Shown here: positions 1 to 5,065 of the stretch, piece after piece
Numbering within the stretch: position 1 is the stretch's first letter
How the letters are laid out: the number at the start of each line of letters is the position of its first letter
DNA from: Bacteroidota bacterium
GTDB taxonomy: Bacteria > Bacteroidota > Ignavibacteria > Ignavibacteriales > Ignavibacteriaceae
NCBI GenBank assembly: GCA_021796135.1
Contig: JAJYOQ010000330.1
Span: 1 to 5,065, forward strand
Reading direction: 5' to 3'
Length of the DNA stretch: 5,065 bases
The notes under the pieces: model-generated
What the model saw: only the letters and a program-made list of their open reading frames with translations
The model's database searches: none
What the model was told of the DNA's origin: nothing
Position numbers and translations under genes: made by a program

Positions 1-130
1 TAAATCAAATATAATAAAAATAGTAATATTTTAGTAAACTTTTAGATAAGTTTGTATAGACAAGGCAATTTTTTGTCATAAATACATCAAAGACTGTCCT
101 TGCCAAATCCAACGTTTTAACGTAGGGAAA
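1..130. other. AT-rich left flank without a gene
   Basis: This stretch is very AT-rich and I see no coding signature. An open frame on the minus strand enters it from the repeats to the right, but its start lies in the repeat and its left part is low-complexity sequence. A short dyad, ACGTT-TT-AACGT, lies at 112-123. It recalls the AACCGT/ACGGTT hairpins further right but is not the same sequence. A minus-strand TATATTTG at 6-13 could be a promoter box for a gene left of the window, but it has no matching upstream element. Confidence 0.5.
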
Positions 131-157
131 GATTCTCCGCGGTTGTAAGTAACGCAT

Positions 158-236
158 AAAACCGTCTGATTTATTCCGTTCAACAAAAGCAGCCCAAGAC
201 TTCGAGTCGTGAGTTCCAAAAAACATAAAACCTAAT
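158..236. repeat. 79 bp sub-repeat A (degenerate palindrome)
   Basis: Begins aaaaccgtctg and ends cctaat, directly followed by sub-repeat B. The central palindrome at 193-213 (arms CCCAAGACT and AGTCGTGAG, loop TCG) pairs at 7 of 9 positions. This is the most diverged of the four sub-repeats; it differs from B, C and D at several sites, such as gtctg for gtcag and ttattcc for tatacc. Confidence 0.8.
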
Positions 237-313
237 AAAACCGTCAGATTTATACCGTTCAACCAAAGCAGCCCACGACTTCGAGTCGTGGGTTCCATAA
301 CATAAAACTTAAT
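237..313. repeat. 79 bp-type sub-repeat B (perfect palindrome)
   Basis: Begins aaaaccgtcag. The palindrome at 272-292 has perfect 9 bp arms, CCCACGACT and AGTCGTGGG, around the loop TCG. An outer G-T wobble and an A-T pair could extend the stem in RNA. Its closest relative is sub-repeat D, 339 bp downstream. Confidence 0.85.
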
Positions 314-318
314 TTATT

Positions 319-334
319 AACCGTTTCAACGGTT
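319..334. repeat. Small hairpin AACCGT-TTCA-ACGGTT, copy 1
   Basis: A perfect 6 bp stem with a 4 nt loop, AACCGTTTCAACGGTT, followed by the T-containing run ttaata. The identical 16 bp recurs at 659-674 in copy 2 of the compound unit. The aaccgt arm also matches the opening of each 79 bp sub-repeat, so the parts of the unit may share an origin. There is no long T tract, so it is not a convincing intrinsic terminator. Confidence 0.75.
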
Positions 335-396
335 TTAATACCTAAACAAAAACTATCGATCAACCTGAGTAAGTGAAAGAATCTTGAAATAATTCC

Positions 397-440
397 CCAA
401 CATTCCATTACTCCATTATTCCAATATTCCATTACTCCCA
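397..440. repeat. 8 bp-period minisatellite
   Basis: A degenerate tandem repeat with core ATTCCAnn. CCA recurs at 397, 405, 413, 421 and 429, and a degenerate CCC falls at 437, which is a strict 8 bp step. It fills much of the 96 bp spacer between the two compound units. Its translation gives the low-complexity peptide of a spurious minus-strand ORF (259-459). A related motif with a 7 bp step occurs at 788-804. Confidence 0.75.
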
Positions 441-496
441 AAAGAGCTGAATTAAACAAGCTAACTCAAGTTCCCCGCAGTTGAATATAACCCGTT

Positions 497-575
497 AAAA
501 CCGTCAGATTTATACCGTTCAACCAAAGCAGCCCACGACTTCAAGTCGTGAGTTCCAAAAAACATAAAACCTAAT
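497..575. repeat. 79 bp sub-repeat C (near-perfect palindrome)
   Basis: Equivalent to sub-repeat A in the second unit. The palindrome at 532-552 has arms CCCACGACT and AGTCGTGAG around the loop TCA, pairing at 8 of 9 positions. It shares with A the gtgagttcc arm end and the aaaaaacataaaacctaat tail, which B and D lack. Confidence 0.85.
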
Positions 576-654
576 AAAACCGTCAGATTTATACCGTTCA
601 ACCAAAGCAGCCCACGACTTCGAGTCGTGGGTTCCCAAAACATAAAACCTTAAT
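576..654. repeat. 79 bp sub-repeat D (perfect palindrome)
   Basis: Equivalent to sub-repeat B in the second unit. The palindrome at 611-631 has perfect 9 bp arms and loop TCG, as in B. The C-to-D step is 79 bp, exactly the A-to-B step. Confidence 0.85.
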
Positions 655-658
655 TTTT

Positions 659-674
659 AACCGTTTCAACGGTT
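659..674. repeat. Small hairpin AACCGT-TTCA-ACGGTT, copy 2
   Basis: Identical to the 16 bp hairpin at 319-334 and in the same position relative to its compound unit. Confidence 0.75.
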
Positions 675-787
675 TTAATATCTAAAAAAAACTATCGATC
701 AACCTGAGCAAGCTAACTTATAGTATAGTGCTTTAATTTGTGTTTTTGTGTCAAGCCTGTCTGGAGCGGGATATTTCATTTTTTCCC

Positions 788-810
788 CCATATTCCATAC
801 TCCATTACTG
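788..810. repeat. Short 7 bp-period repeat (tattcca type)
   Basis: CCA recurs at 788, 795 and 802, giving three units close to TATTCCA / TACTCCA. The core resembles the 8 bp-period repeat at 397-440, with one base fewer per step. It lies in the otherwise featureless stretch between the compound repeat and the first gene's promoter. Confidence 0.5.
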
Positions 811-862
811 TTCATCATTTATGCTGGGGTCAAAATTTATACGACCATACCATATACTTTTC

Positions 863-893
863 TTTGATATTATCCGATGGCATCGTATATTTA
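863..893 (+). promoter_or_regulatory. Bacteroidota-type promoter for the first ATPase gene
   Basis: TTTG at 863-866 is followed after 19 bp by TATATTTA at 886-893, one base short of the Bacteroidota -7 consensus TAnnTTTG. The expected transcript start is near 900, leaving a leader of about 15 nt before the ATG at 915. Box spelling, spacing and distance to the start codon all agree. AT-rich DNA yields chance matches, so this remains a prediction. Confidence 0.5.
871..889. promoter_or_regulatory. Operator-like dyad inside the promoter
   Basis: TATCCGATGGCATCGTATA is an interrupted palindrome centred on 880, with 8 of 9 positions paired (only C874/T886 fails). It fills most of the spacer between the two promoter boxes and overlaps the -7 box, the usual place for a repressor site. 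The core CGATG-G-CATCG is less AT-rich than its surroundings. The binding protein is unknown. Confidence 0.4.
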
Positions 894-914
894 CTGTAAA
901 TAATAAGGCGATTT

Positions 915-2090
915 ATGGAAGAGCTATTTTACAGATATAATCCATGGTGGGAAGAAAATTTTTCCTTAGCTGAGATGATTAACCGCCCTGATGAAATACA
1001 AATATTAGAAAAATATTTAGATCAAAAATCAATTGTATTTTTAACCGGACTGCGGAGGGTAGGTAAAACAACTCTGATGAAAATGCTTATTAAAAAAATG
1101 ATTGATGAGCATTATATTGATCCGATTCATATTTTCTATATAAGTCTTGATGATTATAATTTATCGAAGAAAACAATATTAGAAATAGTTGAGGAATACA
1201 GAACAATACACAAGATTGCCTTCAAACAGAAAAGCTATCTCTTCTTTGACGAAGTTACTTATCACACGGATTACGAATTACAGTTAAAAAATTTATATGA
1301 CGTTCAAAACGTTAAGATATTCGCGTCATCCTCGAGCGCTTCTATTCTAAAAAGTAAAAAGCCTTTTTTAACCGGAAGAAATAATTTAATTGAAATATTA
1401 CCGCTGAATTTTCGTGAGTATTTAAATTTCAAACAAATAAAAATTGCGCGCAGCGATAGTCACCTTGTTGATAAATATTTCGAGGATTATCTAAATACCG
1501 GCGGCATACCGGAATACGTATTGAAAAATGATGTTGAATATCTTAAAGAATTAGTTGATGATATAATTAAAAAAGATATCGCTTCATTTTACAATGTAAA
1601 AAACACACAGATTCTCCAGGATTTTTTTTTACTGCTAATGGAGAGGGCTGGAAAAAATCTTAGCATCAACAAAGCGGCAAATATTTTAAGCATCTCACCG
1701 GATTCAGCTAAACGTTATTTGCAGATGTTTGCGGATAGTTATTTAATTTATTTGCTCCCTAGATATGGAAAAACAAACGAAACTCTTCTTTCACCTAAAA
1801 AAATATATGCGCCTGATTTAGGAATTAAATCATTATTTACTGGCTTCAGAGACAAAGGAAGTCTTTTTGAAAATTATGTTTATTTGAATATAAAGAATTT
1901 AGAGCCGTCATATATTTACACGAATACAATTGAACTAGATTTTATGACCAAAGGGAAAGAGTTAATAGAGGTTAAGTACCATAGCGAGATGTCAGAAAAA
2001 CAAAAAGATTTATTTGAAACTACACCGGCAAAGAAAAAACATTTGATTAAAAATTATTCCGATTTAGAGTTGATGCTTGGGGGAAATTAG
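915..2090 (+). CDS. AAA-type ATPase with DUF4143 and PD-(D/E)XK-like C-terminus
   Basis: A 391-residue soluble ATPase, about full length for the family. The N-terminus carries an NPWW motif (residues 9-12) seen in one branch of these ATPases. Walker A is GLRRVGKT (45-52), Walker B is LFFDEV (109-114) and a conserved GR lies at 154-155. DUF4143 landmarks follow: GGIPEYV (196-202), a predicted winged helix (about 240-282) and KKIYAPDLGI (295-304). The C-terminus has E319, ELDF (D342) and IEVK (E352, K354), a layout like the PD-(D/E)XK nuclease fold; cleavage is unproven. The usual TGSS sensor-1 motif is replaced by ASSSS (137-141). The start is fixed by an in-frame stop at 897 and AAGG at 905-908, 6 nt before the ATG. 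Family members are widespread and often multicopy, with no settled function. A T9 run lies at 1622-1630. Family assignment is secure; role unknown. Confidence 0.93.
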   Translation: MEELFYRYNPWWEENFSLAEMINRPDEIQILEKYLDQKSIVFLTGLRRVGKTTLMKMLIKKMIDEHYIDPIHIFYISLDDYNLSKKTILEIVEEYRTIHKIAFKQKSYLFFDEVTYHTDYELQLKNLYDVQNVKIFASSSSASILKSKKPFLTGRNNLIEILPLNFREYLNFKQIKIARSDSHLVDKYFEDYLNTGGIPEYVLKNDVEYLKELVDDIIKKDIASFYNVKNTQILQDFFLLLMERAGKNLSINKAANILSISPDSAKRYLQMFADSYLIYLLPRYGKTNETLLSPKKIYAPDLGIKSLFTGFRDKGSLFENYVYLNIKNLEPSYIYTNTIELDFMTKGKELIEVKYHSEMSEKQKDLFETTPAKKKHLIKNYSDLELMLGGN

Positions 2091-2111
2091 TGACAAGTGA
2101 CGAGTGACGAG
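2091..2111. repeat. 7 bp tandem repeat TGACGAG x3
   Basis: TGACAAG (2091-2097), TGACGAG (2098-2104) and TGACGAG (2105-2111) follow directly on the stop codon of the first ATPase gene. The three units differ by one base. It is another short-period intergenic repeat in this window, unrelated in sequence to the others. Confidence 0.8.
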
Positions 2112-2121
2112 CAGCTACTAA

Positions 2122-2159
2122 TTAGTTAATACAAATTTGAGTATATTTGTATTAATTAA
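2122..2159. promoter_or_regulatory. Long AT-rich inverted repeat between the two ATPase genes
   Basis: The arms TTAATACAAAT (2126-2136) and ATTTGTATTAA (2145-2155) are perfect 11 bp complements around an 8 nt loop. After one G-T mismatch three more pairs extend the arms to 15 bp. The right arm overlaps the predicted -7 box of the next gene and ends 9 bp before its ATG, which favours an operator. A bidirectional terminator for the upstream gene is possible but less likely, because the stem is almost all A-T. Confidence 0.5.
2142..2149 (+). promoter_or_regulatory. -7 box TATATTTG for the second ATPase gene
   Basis: A perfect TAnnTTTG match, with the predicted start of transcription near 2156 and the ATG at 2169. 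I see no TTTG or TTG at the expected 19-21 bp upstream, so the promoter is incomplete or depends on an activator. The box lies within the inverted repeat at 2122-2159. Confidence 0.35.
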
Positions 2160-2168
2160 ATTACAAAT

Positions 2169-3359
2169 ATGAAAAAACGATTTCTGTATCATGATTTGAT
2201 CAAATATCTTGATCATAAAAATGCGCTTGTAATTACCGGAATGAGGCAGGTGGGCAAAACTACTTTAATGAAACAGATTTTTGATGAGGTGCTCTTTCCG
2301 AAATTATGGTTTGATTTTGATAATCCTTTGGATATGCTGCATTTTGAAAATATAGATTATGACGCAATTTATAACACTTTATTAAAGGAAAGCGGCTTAA
2401 AAAATGAAAGGTTATTTTTATTTATTGATGAAATTCAAAATCTGCCTGATATTACTAAAATAATTAAATTTCTAATTGATAAATACAAAGTTAAATTTAT
2501 TGTTACCGGCTCTTCTAATTATTATTTAAAGAATTTATTCCCTGAATCGTTGAGCGGTCGTAAATTCTTATTTATACTACCTGCGATGAGTTTTAAGGAG
2601 TATCTGTTTTTTAAGGATAAGATTAGTGAGGATGAAGTTTCCGGTATCGAAAACAATATTGATAATTTATTGTTTGAATCTTCCTTGCTTGAATTTAAGA
2701 AATATGAGCAGGACTACAAGGAGTATATGGAGTATGGGGGATTTCCTGAAGTCGTCACTACTGAGGACTTGAAGACAAAAAAAGAAGTTCTGCGTAATAT
2801 TTTTGCTTCATTTTTTGAAAAAGATATTCGTTTACTTTCTGATATAAAAGACATCCGGGAATTAAGGGATTTGATTTTGTTATTAGTTCCGCGAACCGGA
2901 AATATGCTCGATATAACTAAGCTGTCATTTGAATTAGGTATTAGCAGGGTTAAATTATATGATTATTTGGAATTCCTTCAGGGCGTGTTTTTTATAAAGC
3001 TAATTCCCAAATTTAGTGGAAGTATCGATAGATCAGTAGCCGGAGGTAAGAAAGTATATTTTACGGATAATGGGTTATTAAATACTATCGGCAAAGTAAA
3101 TGACGGTCAGCTTTTTGAAAATAATATTGCAAATCAATTAGGTGCATACGGCGAATTATCCTTTTATAACAAAAGAAATACAGCGGAAATCGATTTTATA
3201 GTTAATAAGGAAATTGCATTTGAGGTTAAATTAAAAGCCGTCGATACTGATCTTACAAGGCTTGAGAATATTTGTAGCAGGATAGGAATTAATAAGAGTT
3301 TTCTAATTAGCTTAAATTACTCCAAAGCCGCAAGAACAATTTATCCTATGTCTCTCTGA
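2169..3359 (+). CDS. AAA-type ATPase with DUF4143, second paralogue
   Basis: A 396-residue ATPase of the same family as its upstream neighbour. Walker A is GMRQVGKT (24-31), Walker B is LFLFIDEIQ (82-90), sensor-1 is the usual IVTGSS (111-116), and LSGRKF (128-133) carries the conserved GR. DUF4143 landmarks are YMEYGGFPEVV (186-196), a predicted winged helix (about 240-280) and KKVYFTDNGLL (294-304). The C-terminal part has FEN (E317), AEIDF (D342) and FEVK (E352, K354), again PD-(D/E)XK-like. It lacks the NPWW segment and its N-terminus is shorter, so the two genes belong to different branches rather than being a recent duplication. The start is tight: an in-frame stop lies at 2157-2159, and there is no Shine-Dalgarno, only an A-rich leader. 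Family assignment is secure; role unknown. Confidence 0.93.
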   Translation: MKKRFLYHDLIKYLDHKNALVITGMRQVGKTTLMKQIFDEVLFPKLWFDFDNPLDMLHFENIDYDAIYNTLLKESGLKNERLFLFIDEIQNLPDITKIIKFLIDKYKVKFIVTGSSNYYLKNLFPESLSGRKFLFILPAMSFKEYLFFKDKISEDEVSGIENNIDNLLFESSLLEFKKYEQDYKEYMEYGGFPEVVTTEDLKTKKEVLRNIFASFFEKDIRLLSDIKDIRELRDLILLLVPRTGNMLDITKLSFELGISRVKLYDYLEFLQGVFFIKLIPKFSGSIDRSVAGGKKVYFTDNGLLNTIGKVNDGQLFENNIANQLGAYGELSFYNKRNTAEIDFIVNKEIAFEVKLKAVDTDLTRLENICSRIGINKSFLISLNYSKAARTIYPMSL

Positions 3360-3389
3360 TTGTTTTATTTCTATTTATCACTATTTTTG
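3360..3389 (+). promoter_or_regulatory. Bacteroidota-type promoter for the abiE-like pair
   Basis: TTG at 3360-3362, directly after the preceding stop codon, is followed after 19 bp by a perfect TAnnTTTG box, TATTTTTG (3382-3389). Transcription would start near 3396 and leave a leader of about 12 nt. The pair can therefore be transcribed independently of the ATPase gene. Confidence 0.55.
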
Positions 3390-3400
3390 TAGAAAAACAG
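3381..3400. promoter_or_regulatory. Dyad over the -7 box, candidate AbiEi operator
   Basis: A 20 bp imperfect palindrome with arms CTATTTTTGT and AGAAAAACAG pairs at 8 of 10 positions and covers the -7 box and probable transcript start. A wider pair, TTGTTTT (3360-3366) and AAAACAA (3401-3407), brackets the promoter. Described AbiEi antitoxins repress their own promoters by binding inverted repeats, so the placement fits. The AT bias makes chance dyads easy. Confidence 0.35.
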
Positions 3401-3407
3401 AAAACAA

Positions 3408-4025
3408 ATGGATTATTTAGAGTTTAAAAAAGCCTTTTGGGACAAGGTATGTATTTCGACTAATCAAATTCATGCCATGTTTTCCGGTTTTAATGATAAT
3501 AATCTTACAAGGTGGGTAAAGAAGGAATTACTGATTAAGTTAAGAAACGGATATTACACCTTTCCGGAATATCTGTCTGAACCGTCTTCCTCTATATACA
3601 TTGCCAATCATATTTATCGTCCTTCCTATATAAGTCTACATTCAGCTTTGGCATTCTATGGAATCATACCCGAAGCAGTTGTGCAAACAACCAGCGTTAC
3701 TTCTCTAAAAACCATTGAATTTAAGAACCGTTTCGGTACGTTTTCTTATAAAACTATTATGCCGGTTTTAATGTTCGGGTACGACCAAAAACCATTTATA
3801 AATTCGATGACTATTCTTATTGCTCAGCCTGAAAAAGCTCTAATAGATTTATTATACTTATATCCATTATACAATTCAGCCGACGAAATTAAAGCCCTGC
3901 GTTTAGATGGGGTGTTAATGCATGAGATTATTAATCCTGAAAAGTTAAATGACTATACAGAAAGATTCAAAAATAAAGCGCTTATTAATAGAGTCAATTT
4001 TATGATTGAATCTTACCAGCTATGA
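3408..4025 (+). CDS. AbiEi-like type IV antitoxin / autorepressor
   Basis: A 205-residue protein of the AbiEi antitoxin type. In type IV systems the antitoxin counteracts the toxin without forming a stable complex with it and represses the operon. Visible features are an N-terminal winged-helix-like segment (about 15-54, including LTRWVKKELLIKLRNGYY), the family block RPSYISLHSALAFYGIIPE (71-89), and AQPEKALIDLLYL (139-151), typical of the C-terminal part. It is shorter than well-known AbiEi proteins, which are nearer 270-300 residues. It may be a compact variant, since both ends look intact. The start follows an in-frame TAG at 3390-3392; there is no Shine-Dalgarno, only the leader aaaacaa. 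Its last codons overlap the toxin gene as ATGA, the classic sign of a coupled pair. Assignment rests on motifs and on the partner. Confidence 0.85.
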   Translation: MDYLEFKKAFWDKVCISTNQIHAMFSGFNDNNLTRWVKKELLIKLRNGYYTFPEYLSEPSSSIYIANHIYRPSYISLHSALAFYGIIPEAVVQTTSVTSLKTIEFKNRFGTFSYKTIMPVLMFGYDQKPFINSMTILIAQPEKALIDLLYLYPLYNSADEIKALRLDGVLMHEIINPEKLNDYTERFKNKALINRVNFMIESYQL

Positions 4026-4804
4026 TTCAGATTGAACAAATAAAGGAATATTTTCCGCCATATTTAAGAGAAAATTCTTCTTTTCAGAAGTACATGGTTA
4101 AGGAATATATTCAATTACAAATTCTCGATTATCTTTCTGCTTCAAAATGGGTAAAGAAGTTGTCGTTTATTGGAGGTACCAATCTAAGACTTATAAAAGG
4201 TATAGACCGCTTTTCAGAAGATATTGATTTTGACTGCAAGAAATTCTCCGGTGAAGAATTTGTGAGAATGACGGATGATATTTTATTTTATCTCCAAAGG
4301 TTCGGGTTGAATGTAGAAATAAGAGAAAAGGCAAATAGTAAATTGTCTGCGTTTAGAAGGAGTTATTATTTTCCCGGGTTTTTGTTTGATTTGGGTCTAT
4401 CAGCCCATAAGGAAGAGCGGTTTTTAATCAAAGTGGAATGCGAGGACCAGCTTATAAATTATTCTCCGGTAAATGCAAATATCAAAGGTTGTGGTTTTTA
4501 TTTCCCTTTCCCGGTTCCATCAGAGCAAGTCCTTTGTGCCATGAAAATATCTGCATTATTATCCCGGTCAAAGGGACGTGATTTTTATGATGTAATGTTT
4601 CTCTTAAATAGAACTACTCCGGATTATACATTTTTGAAAGCAAAGCATGGAATTACAAATCTGTTAGAATTAAAAAAAGCATTTGAGGATGTGCTCGTCA
4701 AAGTAAATTTGTCTGATAAATCAAAAGACTTTGAGCATTTACTTTTTGAGAAAAGAAACAATTCGAAAATATTATTATTCGGGGAATTTGTTAAAGAATT
4801 GTAA
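4022..4804 (+). CDS. AbiEii/MenT-like nucleotidyltransferase toxin (type IV TA)
   Basis: A 260-residue cytoplasmic protein of the AbiEii nucleotidyltransferase family. Studied members bind NTPs; MenT toxins add nucleotides to tRNA 3' ends and block translation. The substrate here cannot be told from sequence. Motif I is GGTNLRL (51-57) followed by RFSEDIDFD (63-71), which supplies the metal-binding D67 and D69. A third acidic residue is probably E139 in IKVEC (136-140). The family's conserved basic motif is seen as K175 and SRSKGRDFYD (181-190), including K184, R186, D187 and D190. All expected active-site motifs are present, so the toxin looks intact. Its ATG overlaps the antitoxin stop by 4 bp and has no Shine-Dalgarno, implying translational coupling. 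Length is within the usual range for the family. Confidence 0.92.
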   Translation: MIQIEQIKEYFPPYLRENSSFQKYMVKEYIQLQILDYLSASKWVKKLSFIGGTNLRLIKGIDRFSEDIDFDCKKFSGEEFVRMTDDILFYLQRFGLNVEIREKANSKLSAFRRSYYFPGFLFDLGLSAHKEERFLIKVECEDQLINYSPVNANIKGCGFYFPFPVPSEQVLCAMKISALLSRSKGRDFYDVMFLLNRTTPDYTFLKAKHGITNLLELKKAFEDVLVKVNLSDKSKDFEHLLFEKRNNSKILLFGEFVKEL

Positions 4805-4844
4805 TGACGGGACAATAATATTATTCATTCTCTTGTGATTCATT

Positions 4845-4886
4845 CAATCATCGTTCGACAATCATCATTCGTAAATCGAAAATCCG
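4845..4886. repeat. 7 bp-period degenerate repeat after the toxin gene
   Basis: Six 7-mers with TC fixed at positions 4-5: CAATCAT, CGTTCGA, CAATCAT, CATTCGT, AAATCGA, AAATCCG. The first two pairs also form a 14 bp direct repeat, CAATCAT-C(G/A)TTCG, at 4845-4857 and 4859-4871. A perfect 12 bp palindrome, AATAATATTATT, lies just before it at 4814-4825. No gene is seen in the 187 bp between the toxin gene and the next start codon. Confidence 0.6.
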
Positions 4887-4934
4887 AAGGGATAGAAGGC
4901 TGATTACTGTCTTTTTATTTATGCAAAGTCGTGC

Positions 4935-4959
4935 TATTTTTATATCCTTTCATTATAAT
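4935..4959 (+). promoter_or_regulatory. Possible promoter for the gene at the right edge
   Basis: Two candidate boxes are present: TATTTTTA (4935-4942), a 7 of 8 match to TAnnTTTG like that of the first ATPase gene, and TATAAT (4954-4959), a perfect sigma-70 -10 box. Neither has a good upstream partner. Either would leave a leader containing the AAGAGG at 4981-4986. Confidence 0.25.
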
Positions 4960-4980
4960 ATGCTTAATGTAACTTAAACC

Positions 4981-4986
4981 AAGAGG
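4981..4986 (+). promoter_or_regulatory. Shine-Dalgarno AAGAGG
   Basis: A strong purine-rich site 5 nt before the ATG at 4992. The second ATPase and both abiE-like genes lack such a site, and the first ATPase has only AAGG. This supports translation of the short partial gene and its start choice. Confidence 0.6.
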
Positions 4987-4991
4987 TTAAT

Positions 4992-5065
4992 ATGACTATG
5001 CTACTAGAAAAAGCATTTAAAAAAGCTTCGCAATTGCCGAAAATTGAACAAAACGTATTTGCCAA
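4992..5065 (+). CDS. Partial CDS, probable small type II antitoxin (N-terminus)
   Basis: Twenty-four codons are visible before the window ends; they read MTMLLEKAFKKASQL then PKIEQNVFA. The pattern LLEKAF..ASQLP..EQ..FA matches, from memory, the opening of small proteins of about 70 residues that are commonly encoded next to RelE/ParE-family toxins and act as antitoxins. The clear Shine-Dalgarno supports the start at 4992; an alternative ATG two codons later (4998) is possible but has a longer spacing. If the call is right, a toxin gene of roughly 90 codons should follow closely outside the window. The frame is surely coding; the antitoxin role is inferred from a short stretch. Confidence 0.6.
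   Translation, partial: MTMLLEKAFKKASQLPKIEQNVFA

Larger units (their letters stand above)
131..373. repeat. Compound repeat unit, copy 1
   Basis: First of two copies of a ~243 bp unit; the second lies 339 bp downstream at 470-712. The order inside is a diverged 27 bp lead (ending just before 158), two tandem ~79 bp sub-repeats (158-236 and 237-313), a hairpin AACCGTTTCAACGGTT (319-334), and a tail containing aactatcgat (351-360) and aacctgag (362-369). The same parts return in the same order in copy 2 at a constant 339-340 bp offset, so the whole unit was duplicated as a block. It encodes no transposase. A non-autonomous, REP- or MITE-like element is the likeliest explanation, by inference from the palindromes. 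Confidence 0.85.
470..712. repeat. Compound repeat unit, copy 2
   Basis: Second copy of the unit at 131-373. It has the same lead (ccccgcagttg against ctccgcggttg), two tandem sub-repeats (497-575 and 576-654), the small hairpin (659-674) and the tail aactatcgat (690-699) and aacctgag (701-708). The 10-mer caagctaact occurs just before this copy (458-467) and at its end (709-718). It could mark an insertion or recombination boundary, or a flanking duplication. Confidence 0.85.

Overview
The window is AT-rich bacterial DNA. It looks like a member of the Bacteroidota/Ignavibacteriota (FCB) group. The reasons are: two genes start behind A-rich leaders without Shine-Dalgarno sequences; boxes of the Bacteroidota type (TTG or TTTG, about 19 bp, then TAnnTTTG) sit just upstream of three genes; and intergenic DNA is rich in palindromic and 7-8 bp periodic repeats of a kind common in that group. 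The assignment is an inference, because no phylogenetic marker gene is present.

Positions 1-914 hold no convincing gene. They contain a duplicated compound repeat: two copies of a ~243 bp unit at 131-373 and 470-712, offset by 339 bp. Each unit carries two tandem ~79 bp sub-repeats with a 21 bp palindrome (9 bp arms, 3 nt loop), followed by a smaller AACCGT/ACGGTT hairpin. An 8-bp-period minisatellite lies between the units. The small ORFs here are by-products of the repeats. A promoter with an operator-like dyad in its spacer precedes the first gene.

Four complete genes follow, all on the + strand. Two are paralogous AAA-type ATPases of the DUF4143 family (915-2090 and 2169-3359), each with Walker A and B motifs, a winged-helix region and a C-terminal PD-(D/E)XK-like D...ExK signature. 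Next comes a two-gene type IV toxin-antitoxin module: an AbiEi-like antitoxin (3408-4025) overlapping by ATGA an AbiEii-like nucleotidyltransferase toxin (4022-4804). A fifth gene begins at 4992 and runs off the right edge. Its N-terminus resembles small antitoxins that accompany RelE/ParE-family toxins.

The region reads as an accessory island of defence and toxin-antitoxin type. The ATPases and the AbiE pair each have their own promoter-like sequence, so they look like separate transcription units side by side rather than one operon. Each of the three promoters overlaps a dyad, which would fit local autoregulation. The ATPases have no established function, and whether they cooperate with the AbiE pair is open. 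Every intergenic gap except 3360-3407 also carries a short-period (7 or 8 bp) tandem repeat.
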